64,000 nt of DNA from Alphaproteobacteria bacterium (lineage in GTDB: Bacteria; Pseudomonadota; Alphaproteobacteria; RF32; CAG-239): NCBI GenBank assembly GCA_017528205.1, contig JAFXPE010000016.1, positions 1 to 64,000 of the forward strand, in the 5' to 3' direction. A program made the translations under genes and the position numbers. Positions 57,647-64,000 of the stretch are shown piece after piece. Positions within the stretch are counted from its first letter, which is position 1, and every line of letters begins with the position of its first letter. The notes beneath the pieces are model-generated. The model was not told the origin of the DNA, searched no databases, and was given only the letters and a program-made list of their open reading frames with translations.

Positions 57647-59517
57647 TAATCGCCAAGCCCCATTCGATTGTATTGAACCTCAACCTTGTACTTGCTGGCA
57701 TAATCTTTAAGCAGGGCATCACCCATATCTTTGACCAATCCGCCGTACAAGGCCTGTTTGAGCTGTTCTTTATTTTGCTCGGTCAACGATGCCGAATCAT
57801 CATAAATATTCGAAGTCGCCGCCACTACATAATCGTCACCGGATTCGATAACCACTGCTTCGTCTTTGGCTGCCGCAAACAAATCCTTCATATTTTCCAA
57901 GGTCAACTTGTCGATATTTTCGCCGCGGTTAATCGGACGGCTGTTGACCACGCGCAAACCATAGCGTCTGGCACTCTCAGACAAGTCGTCGCCGGCTTCC
58001 GTATCATGCTGAATGTTATCCACGGTTTCTTTAACAATGGCATCGCGTTCGGTATCTTCCCAAATTTGCAACAGCTTTTTGGTCGATTCTTCACGCGGCG
58101 TTTTGTGCGCATCATAAATTTTATCAACGCTGACTGCCACCACACCGTCATCGCTTTCCACCGCCTGACTTACTTCGCCTTCGTTATAAGAAAACGCGGC
58201 ATCGATAACATCTTTGTTTTGCAAAACCTCGGTCAGCGAAGCGTCCGCCGATTCGGCATTACCTTCCTCATCATAGGCTTTTACTTTATATAATTTGGCA
58301 CCAAATTCCTGCGCCACTTCGTTTAAGTCCGTTCCGGCACCGAGTTTATCTTCAATCTGCGTCAAAACTTCGTAACTTCCGTCATAAGCTTTTTCCTGAC
58401 GCAACAAGTCGGCAATCTCTTTATTGGCCACCTCTCGAGCAACCTTTTCGGCCGCCTTTACGCCCGTAACCTTAAGCAACTGCCAGCCGTCACCAAGCTG
58501 TACCGGAGCCGACACCTGATTCGGAGCCAACGCGAAAATAACTTCGCCCAATTCTTCCACCATATCATTTTTAGCCACAAAGCCCAAATCAATATCGGCC
58601 GCTTTTTGGCCGTTTTGCGCGGCTACTGCGGCAAAATCAGCACCTTGTGCCAACTGTTCGGCCGCTTTTTGCGCATCTTCCTCGCTGGCGAAAACCATTT
58701 GCAAAACCGCACGCTTTTCCGGTTGCTCATACTCGTCAATGTGTTCTTTATAGTAAGCTTCGACTTCCTGAGGCGAAACCTCTATCTTTGCCGCCAAATC
58801 GGCCTGCGATAAAAACATAAGTGTAACATCGCGCTTTTCCGGAATCATCAATTCGTCAGACAAATCATCATAAATCTGATTCAACTCATCTTCGGTCGGT
58901 TGACGGGTAATTTTTGCATCAGCCTTGTTCACACGCACATATTTAAATGTACGACGTTGTCCCAAAACTTTTTCCATTTGCTTTTGCAAAACTTCCGGCA
59001 CCTTGGCGCCAGCCACCTGCGTTTCCACCAAAACTTTATGCGCCATATTGCGTTTGATGTCTTGAACCATTTCATCTTCCGATTTGTTGGCATTACGCAA
59101 ATAAGTTTGATATGCTTGTTTATTGAATACGCCGTTATCCGAAAATTGCGGCATAATGTGCAAAATTTGGCTGATTAAACCGCGGGAAAAATCAACCTTG
59201 TATTTTTTCATTGTGTTTTCCAAAATTGCGTCGTTAAGTTTCGTTTGAGCAATCAGATTGGCCACTGTTTTTTTGAGTTCGCCGTCTTCATCTTCTTTTC
59301 CGGTAATTGCTTTAATACGAGCCAAATCGCGTTGCAACAAATAAGAAAATTCGCTTTGCGTAATTTCAATATCATCAACCTTAATCACCGCCTTATTGCT
59401 GTTTGCCGCGCTGTAATATCCGGAAACTCCGAATAACGACATAAAGCTGAGAGCCGTAACGGTCAAAATAATTTTAGTAAACCAACTGTCACGCATTTTT
59501 GAAAATCTGTTTATCAT
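57646..59517 (-). CDS. PpiD-type periplasmic peptidyl-prolyl isomerase/chaperone
   Basis: This 623-residue protein is anchored by one N-terminal helix (IILTVTALSFMSLFGVSGYY, about 14-33), with the rest in the periplasm. A SurA-N-like chaperone region (about 40-190; VIKVDDIEITQSEFSYLLQR) is followed by a parvulin domain (about 260-355; KRAVLQMVFASEEDAQKAA, then VAAQNGQKAADIDLGFVAKN) and a second, more diverged domain. The plan matches PpiD, which sits near the Sec translocon and helps outer membrane proteins fold. The start at 59517 follows AAGGAAAAGAAGA. It is coupled to fmt. Confidence 0.87.
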   Translation of the reverse strand: MINRFSKMRDSWFTKIILTVTALSFMSLFGVSGYYSAANSNKAVIKVDDIEITQSEFSYLLQRDLARIKAITGKEDEDGELKKTVANLIAQTKLNDAILENTMKKYKVDFSRGLISQILHIMPQFSDNGVFNKQAYQTYLRNANKSEDEMVQDIKRNMAHKVLVETQVAGAKVPEVLQKQMEKVLGQRRTFKYVRVNKADAKITRQPTEDELNQIYDDLSDELMIPEKRDVTLMFLSQADLAAKIEVSPQEVEAYYKEHIDEYEQPEKRAVLQMVFASEEDAQKAAEQLAQGADFAAVAAQNGQKAADIDLGFVAKNDMVEELGEVIFALAPNQVSAPVQLGDGWQLLKVTGVKAAEKVAREVANKEIADLLRQEKAYDGSYEVLTQIEDKLGAGTDLNEVAQEFGAKLYKVKAYDEEGNAESADASLTEVLQNKDVIDAAFSYNEGEVSQAVESDDGVVAVSVDKIYDAHKTPREESTKKLLQIWEDTERDAIVKETVDNIQHDTEAGDDLSESARRYGLRVVNSRPINRGENIDKLTLENMKDLFAAAKDEAVVIESGDDYVVAATSNIYDDSASLTEQNKEQLKQALYGGLVKDMGDALLKDYASKYKVEVQYNRMGLGD

Positions 59518-59705
59518 TCTTCTTTTCCTTGAGTTAAAATTAAATTTAGCCTTATTATAAGAACATAATTTTTGATTGCAATTTTTAAATTGATTTATGC
59601 AACGCAATAAAACAGGGATTAACGTTCTTTTTTTGTAGAAAAATAAAATTAGGTATGCTAAAAGTATGCCAGTTTTAGGTAAAATAAAAAATTAAGGAAA
59701 ATAAA

Positions 59706-60464
59706 ATGGCTCGTAAAAAACTCATCGCCGGCAACTGGAAGATGAACTGCCTGCAAGAAGAAGGTTTATCTTTGGCTAAGGCCGTTGCCGCAAAAGTAAA
59801 GGCTCAAAAATGGGATTGTGATTTTTTGATTTGCCCGCCGTTTACTTTGTTGACTTCAATAAAAAAATGCCTGCGCGGCACTAAAATTGCGTTGGGCGCA
59901 CAAGATGTTCACTTTGCCGAAAAAGGCGCACACACCGGAGATATCAGTCCGTTAATGCTCAAAGACGCCGGTTGCACATACACTTTAATCGGCCACTCGG
60001 AAAGACGCGTGGACCATTTTGAATCCAACGATTTAATTTGCAAAAAGGCCATTGCCGCTCACAATGCCGGCTTAAACACGGTTATTTGCATCGGTGAAAC
60101 CGGTGCCGAGCGCGATGCAGGCAAAACCATCAAAGTTTGCCAAGAAGAAATTAACGGCTCGGTTCCGGACGACGCTACGGCCAAAAACACGGTTATCGCT
60201 TACGAACCGATTTGGGCCATCGGCACGGGCAAAACGCCTACCGCCGCCGACGTACAAGAAGTACACGCGGCGATTCGCAAGGCTTTGAGTAAAAAATTGG
60301 GCAAAGCCGTTGCCAACAAAATGCGCATTTTATACGGCGGTTCCGTAAAGCCGGCAAACGCCAAAGAATTGCTCTCATTGCCGGATGTTGACGGCGCTTT
60401 AATCGGCGGTGCCAGCTTAAAGGCTGAAGATTTCATCGCTATTGCCGTAAACGCAACCAAATAA
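59706..60464 (+). CDS. tpiA: Triosephosphate isomerase
   Basis: This 252-residue TIM-barrel enzyme interconverts dihydroxyacetone phosphate and glyceraldehyde 3-phosphate in glycolysis. All catalytic residues are present: K12 in AGNWKMN, H97 in IGHSERR and E167 in AYEPIWAIGTGKTPT, with the flexible loop 6. The phosphate-binding YGGSVKPANA and GGASL are also clear. The length is typical. It is the first gene of a tpiA-secG cluster; secG starts 14 bases later. AAGGAAAATAAA precedes the start. Confidence 0.97.
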   Translation: MARKKLIAGNWKMNCLQEEGLSLAKAVAAKVKAQKWDCDFLICPPFTLLTSIKKCLRGTKIALGAQDVHFAEKGAHTGDISPLMLKDAGCTYTLIGHSERRVDHFESNDLICKKAIAAHNAGLNTVICIGETGAERDAGKTIKVCQEEINGSVPDDATAKNTVIAYEPIWAIGTGKTPTAADVQEVHAAIRKALSKKLGKAVANKMRILYGGSVKPANAKELLSLPDVDGALIGGASLKAEDFIAIAVNATK

Positions 60465-60478
60465 GAAAGGATAATTAA

Positions 60479-60871
60479 ATGAGTTCGGTATTGTTAGTTT
60501 TACAACTGATTGTGGCTATCTTTTTGGTAGCAGTAATTTTGATGCAACGCTCCAACGGCGGCGCGCTCAGCGGCTTGGGCGGCGGTGACGGCGGCATCGG
60601 TGGCTTAATCAGCGCACGCGGCAAAGGTAATATCTTAACCAGAATTACAGCAATTTTAGCTACTTTGTTTTTTGCGTTAAGTATGGCAATTTCAATTTAT
60701 TTCAGCCGTGTAGAAGTACAAAAGACCTCTATTGTCGATGATGTCGTAACCCCTTCCGAACTTCCGGTTTCTCCGGAGGCTCAAGCTCCCGCAGTTCCGG
60801 CTCCGGTTGCGCCGACTCCTGCTCCGGATGCCCCGGCTCCGAGTGAACCGCAAGTACCTGTGGCGGAGTAA
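60479..60871 (+). CDS. secG: Preprotein translocase subunit SecG
   Basis: This 130-residue inner-membrane subunit of SecYEG has two helices (about 3-20 and 56-76) with the conserved cytoplasmic loop between them (MQRSNGGALSGLGGG then GGIGGLISARGKGNILTRIT). The C-terminal tail (about 85-130) is Pro/Ala/Val-rich, a disordered extension that is longer than in E. coli but frequent in alphaproteobacteria. It lies directly after tpiA, a common order. AGAAAGGAT precedes the start. A hairpin follows before pyrG. Confidence 0.95.
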   Translation: MSSVLLVLQLIVAIFLVAVILMQRSNGGALSGLGGGDGGIGGLISARGKGNILTRITAILATLFFALSMAISIYFSRVEVQKTSIVDDVVTPSELPVSPEAQAPAVPAPVAPTPAPDAPAPSEPQVPVAE

Positions 60872-60895
60872 AAAATTGAGAAATTAACCGGACAT

Positions 60896-60932
60896 AAGGC
60901 ACTTTTCAATAAAGTGCCTTTGTCGCTTTTTT
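60896..60932 (+). terminator. Hairpin between secG and pyrG
   Basis: AAGGCACTTT (60896-60905) pairs with AAAGTGCCTT (60911-60920). The next T run is short and split (TGTCGCTTTTTT), so it may only reduce transcription into pyrG. Confidence 0.65.
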
Positions 60933-60956
60933 AGAACCGATTATAAGGAAAAAAAT

Positions 60957-62609
60957 ATGTCAGATATCCAATTAAATCCAAAATCAAAATTCATCTTCAT
61001 CACCGGCGGCGTGGTGTCTTCGTTGGGCAAAGGTTTGGCTTCAGCCTCGCTCGGCGCCATTTTGCAGGCACGCGGCTATAAGGTGAGATTGCGCAAACTC
61101 GATCCGTACCTCAATGTAGATCCGGGCACCATGAATCCGTGCCAACACGGAGAGGTTTTCGTAACCGATGACGGCACTGAGGCAGATTTGGATTTGGGAC
61201 ACTACGAGCGTTTCTCCGGCGTTCCGGCAAAGCGTACTGACAGCGTGACTACCGGAAAAATTTATCAGCGCGTTATTGAAAAAGAGCGCCACGGCTACTA
61301 CTTGGGTTCAACAATTCAGGTTATTCCTCATGTTACCAACGAAATCAAAGATTTTATTCTTTCTGATATTACCGATGAAGACTTTGTGTTGTGCGAAATC
61401 GGCGGTACGGTTGGTGATATTGAAGGCCAACCATATTTGGAAACGATTCGCCAGATTGCATATGAACTGGGGCGCGAGCGCACTATGTTTATTCACGTTA
61501 CATTGTTGCCGTATATTCCGACTGCCGGCGAATTGAAAACAAAACCGACGCAACACTCGGTTAAAAAATTGCAGGAATACGGTATTCAACCGGATATGAT
61601 TTTGTGCCGTTCGCAGATGGCCATTCCGGAAAACGAAAAGCGCAAATTAGCCCTGTTCTGCAATGTCAAAGAAGAAAACGTTATCACGGCCTTAGATGCT
61701 CCGAGCATTTATCAGGTTCCGTTGGCATATTCCGCCGAAGGTATGGATCGGCAGGTGTGCAAGCATTTTAATTTAGATTACAGTAAACCGACCGATTTAA
61801 GCCGTTGGCAAAACATTATCGATATTTTGAAATCACCGGAAGGCGAAGTTCGCATTGCCGTAGTCGGCAAATACATGATGTTGCTCGAAGCCTATAAATC
61901 TCTGCACGAAGCCTTGGTTCACGGCGGTATTGCCAACAAATACAAAGTGCGCATCAAGTGGGTGGATTCGGAAACGCTGGAAACTCAGAATCCGGCTGAC
62001 ATTTTAAACGATGTGAGCGGTATTTTGGTGCCGGGCGGTTTTGGTTTGCGCGGCACGCAGGGCATGATTAACGCCGCTAAGTATGCGCGCGAAAACAAAG
62101 TGCCATTTTTGGGCATCTGCTTCGGTATGCAAATGGCCGTAATTGAAACCATGCGCAATCTTTGCGGCATCAAAAATGCCAATACCACCGAGCTTGATGA
62201 AAATTGCGAGCCGGTAATCGGTTTGATGACCGAATGGGATAAAGACGGCGCCAAGCAGATTCGTCACAAAGACGGTGATTTGGGCGGAACCATGCGTTTG
62301 GGCGCTTATGAGTGCGTTCTTAAGCCAAATTCCAAAGTGGCCGCAATCTACGGCACAGATAAAATCTCCGAGCGCCATCGCCATCGTTATGAGGTCAACA
62401 TCAAATACAAAGATATGTTGCAAAAAGCCGGCATGGCCATCACCGGCACTTCGCCGGACGGCAATTTGCCGGAAATTGTTGAGCACAGCGACCACCCGTG
62501 GTTTATCGGCGTACAGTTCCATCCGGAACTGAAGTCCCGCCCGTTTGCCCCGCATCCGCTGTTTGTGGCGTTTGTAAAAGCGGCAATTGATAATTCCCGT
62601 TTGGTATAA
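60957..62609 (+). CDS. pyrG: CTP synthase
   Basis: This 550-residue enzyme makes CTP from UTP, ATP and glutamine. The synthetase domain opens [20 protein letters not shown] (P-loop about 17-27) and has [20 protein letters not shown] and the UTP-binding [16 protein letters not shown]. The class I glutaminase domain (from about 300) has the catalytic C388 in LGICFGMQ, and H522/E524 in FHPEL. The oxyanion GGFGLRG is present. The length is normal. The order tpiA-secG-pyrG is widely conserved in alphaproteobacteria; no kdsA or eno is next to it here. Confidence 0.97.
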   Translation: MSDIQLNPKSKFIFITGGVVSSLGKGLASASLGAILQARGYKVRLRKLDPYLNVDPGTMNPCQHGEVFVTDDGTEADLDLGHYERFSGVPAKRTDSVTTGKIYQRVIEKERHGYYLGSTIQVIPHVTNEIKDFILSDITDEDFVLCEIGGTVGDIEGQPYLETIRQIAYELGRERTMFIHVTLLPYIPTAGELKTKPTQHSVKKLQEYGIQPDMILCRSQMAIPENEKRKLALFCNVKEENVITALDAPSIYQVPLAYSAEGMDRQVCKHFNLDYSKPTDLSRWQNIIDILKSPEGEVRIAVVGKYMMLLEAYKSLHEALVHGGIANKYKVRIKWVDSETLETQNPADILNDVSGILVPGGFGLRGTQGMINAAKYARENKVPFLGICFGMQMAVIETMRNLCGIKNANTTELDENCEPVIGLMTEWDKDGAKQIRHKDGDLGGTMRLGAYECVLKPNSKVAAIYGTDKISERHRHRYEVNIKYKDMLQKAGMAITGTSPDGNLPEIVEHSDHPWFIGVQFHPELKSRPFAPHPLFVAFVKAAIDNSRLV

Positions 62610-62631
62610 ATTCTATATAACCCCAAGCAGA

Positions 62632-62660
62632 AAATGCCCGAGAATATCGGGCATTTATTT
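62632..62660 (+). terminator. Intrinsic terminator of pyrG
   Basis: AAATGCCCGA (62632-62641) pairs with TCGGGCATTT (62647-62656), followed by ATTTT. Confidence 0.85.
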
Positions 62661-62662
62661 TA

Positions 62663-62701
62663 TAAAAAAATCAAGTCAAACCGAAAGAGGCCTGACTTGA
62701 T
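62663..62701 (-). terminator. Intrinsic terminator of the TrcR-type gene
   Basis: TCAAGTCA (62671-62678) pairs with TGACTTGA (62693-62700). On the minus strand seven T follow. Confidence 0.9.
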
Positions 62702-62721
62702 TTCTTCAATATAACCGATAA

Positions 62722-63936
62722 TTATTTTTTAGCCGACTTCTTTGCCGGAGCCTTTTTAGCTGTTGCGGCTTTCTTAGCCGGAGCTTTCTTCGCCGCCGTC
62801 TTCTTTACGGTTGCCGACTTCTTGGCTGTGGTCTTTTTCGCCGCAGTTGCCTTCTTCGCCGGAGCTTTCTTCGCCGCCGTCTTCTTTACGGTTGCCGACT
62901 TCTTCGCTGTGGTCTTTTTCGCCGCAGTTGCTTTCTTAGCCGGAGCTTTCTTAGCCGCCGTCTTCTTTACGGTTGCCGACTTCTTGGCTGTGGTCTTTTT
63001 AGCCGCAGTCGCCTTTTTAGCCGGAGCTTTCTTAGCCGCCGTCTTCTTTACGGTTGCCGACTTCTTCGCTGTGGTCTTTTTCGCCGCAGTCGCCTTTTTA
63101 GCCGGGGCTTTCTTAGCCGCCGTCTTCTTTACGGTTGCCGACTTCTTCGCTGTGGTCTTTTTCGCCGCGGTTGCTTTCTTGGCCGGAGCTTTCTTAGCCG
63201 CCGTCTTCTTTACGGTTGCTGACTTCTTGGCTGTGGTCTTTTTAGCCGCAGTTGCCTTTTTAGCCGGAGCTTTCTTGGCCGCAGTCTTCTTTACGGTTGC
63301 CGACTTCTTCGCTGTGGTCTTTTTAGCCGCAGTAGCCTTCTTCGCCGGAGCCTTCTTAGCAGTTTTCTTTTTAGCGCTCTTTTTCTTTGTCGCCTTCGTT
63401 GCAGCCTTCTTCTGTTCCGAATTGCGGCGAGCTTCTTCCAAATCTCTTTCGGTAAAGAAGCCCAAATGAATGGCATTCTTCGGTTTCAAATCGGCAAAAT
63501 CCGGACTTTTCTCGGCAACGCCCTTACGAATTTTGTTGATGGTGTTGTCGGTTGTTTGCAACAAACGGCGAATTTCCTTATCCGCAACTTCCGGATAATT
63601 GACCAAAACCCACAAAATAGCGGCTTGTTTTTCGCTTCTCTGTGTCGGCGAAAGAACTTTTTTAGCCTTGGCATTGTGTTCACGCACGTCGTTTTCCAAC
63701 TTATTCGGCACCAAATTTGCCGCGGCGTCGGCTTCGCAACGGTGAATTTCTTCCCACGAAAGCTGACCGTTGTTTACCGGACTCACGCCCTGAATATTGG
63801 ATGCGATATCACCGTCGGCAATTGCCTGAATTTCCAACTCATGAATCTCGCAAAAATTTGCTATTTGTCGAAAAGTTAATGTAGTATTTTCAACCAGCCA
63901 TACAGCCGTGGCTTTCGGCATCAAAGGAGCTGCCAT
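62722..63936 (-). CDS. TrcR/DUF1013 protein with histone-H1-like repeat tail
   Basis: This 404-residue protein has an N-terminal DUF1013 domain (about 1-175; [70 protein letters not shown]). That family, named TrcR for its link to cell-cycle transcription, has two helix-turn-helix-like parts and is confined to alphaproteobacteria. The C-terminal ~220 residues are Lys/Ala/Thr/Pro repeats as in bacterial histone-H1-like proteins. Seven nearly identical 27-residue units are seen ([23 protein letters not shown]). The tail should bind DNA without sequence preference. AAAGGATTGGAAT precedes the start. Confidence 0.87.
   Translation of the reverse strand: MAAPLMPKATAVWLVENTTLTFRQIANFCEIHELEIQAIADGDIASNIQGVSPVNNGQLSWEEIHRCEADAAANLVPNKLENDVREHNAKAKKVLSPTQRSEKQAAILWVLVNYPEVADKEIRRLLQTTDNTINKIRKGVAEKSPDFADLKPKNAIHLGFFTERDLEEARRNSEQKKAATKATKKKSAKKKTAKKAPAKKATAAKKTTAKKSATVKKTAAKKAPAKKATAAKKTTAKKSATVKKTAAKKAPAKKATAAKKTTAKKSATVKKTAAKKAPAKKATAAKKTTAKKSATVKKTAAKKAPAKKATAAKKTTAKKSATVKKTAAKKAPAKKATAAKKTTAKKSATVKKTAAKKAPAKKATAAKKTTAKKSATVKKTAAKKAPAKKAATAKKAPAKKSAKK
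62795..63361. repeat. Seven tandem 81-bp coding repeats
   Basis: Units start at 62795 and recur every 81 bp to 63281. The core gtcttctttacggttg occurs seven times. Each encodes one 27-residue Lys/Ala unit of the TrcR-type protein. Differences are mainly synonymous (ttagcc versus ttcgcc, gcagtt versus gcggtt), so the repeats have had time to diverge while the protein stayed constant. Confidence 0.95.
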
Positions 63937-64000
63937 ATTCCAATCCTTTCAATTAAAATTACTTTATGCTCTTACAATAAACGCACAACACACATAATAC
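63937..64000. other. Upstream region of the TrcR-type gene
   Basis: The last 64 bases are AT-rich and non-coding as far as seen. They carry the ribosome binding site of the TrcR-type gene and probably part of its promoter. Confidence 0.5.

Noticed and set aside
62822..63469. A 215-codon hydrophobic frame antisense to the Lys/Ala repeats
   Set aside because: The complement of Lys/Ala codons gives Phe/Leu/Gly/Ala repeats. It is an artefact of the TrcR-type tail.

Overview
The window looks like chromosomal DNA of an alphaproteobacterium with moderate GC, probably an uncultured, host-associated type. The evidence is a DUF1013/TrcR-type protein (a family restricted to alphaproteobacteria), a GAAC-N7-GAAC LexA box of the alphaproteobacterial kind in front of recA, and an ordinary set of single-copy housekeeping genes: accB-accC, priA, mutS, fabI, recA, cca, fmt, ppiD, tpiA, secG and pyrG. 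Most host genes start behind a clear Shine-Dalgarno sequence and prefer A-ending Lys/Glu/Gln codons. A few genes of unknown function do not, and these look like later arrivals or a lineage-specific set.

Layout. 0-7.5 kb: the end of a tRNA gene, a short tandem repeat, accBC, an MsbA-type ABC exporter, an unknown helical protein with a paralogue at 45 kb, a phased ~11-bp repeat array with DnaA-box-like units, and a flavoprotein. 7.7-8.2 kb: tRNA-Ser(UGA) preceded by two 168-bp repeats that each copy its 5' half. 8.5-13.6 kb: a HAD-like protein, a PEP-utilising transferase with the domain order of rifampicin phosphotransferase, a Skp-like protein and tcdA. 13.6-29.1 kb: a compact phage-derived cluster. 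29-37 kb: priA, a MazG-like gene, mutS, a PhoR-type kinase and a BrkB-type membrane protein. 37-46 kb: fabI, unknown genes, two glycosyltransferases, an HD protein, recA and a lipoprotein. 46-54 kb: a mosaic accessory stretch (TerB-like, YD-repeat-like, SnoaL-like, ogt, tRNA-Gln, CorC/HlyC-type, palindromic repeats, an SPFH protein with foreign codon use). 54-64 kb: a secreted EF-hand protein, cca, fmt-ppiD, tpiA-secG-pyrG, and a TrcR-type protein with a histone-H1-like repeat tail.

The phage-derived cluster is the most interesting part. In about 15.4 kb it holds a portal, candidate small and clear large terminase subunits, candidate scaffold, capsid, head-tail genes, two tail fibres, a GroES-like co-chaperonin, an acetyltransferase, a full lysis cassette (SleB-like hydrolase, hidden 52-residue membrane protein as holin candidate, overlapping Rz/Rz1 spanins), and a divergent HTH regulator with a small membrane protein. 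It is bounded on both sides by host genes, yet contains no integrase, replication or recombination gene, and every gene appears intact. It could be a decayed podovirus, a satellite, or a domesticated particle similar in gene economy to gene transfer agents.

Limits: family names come from motifs and architecture read by eye. No database search, structure prediction or codon statistic was run.
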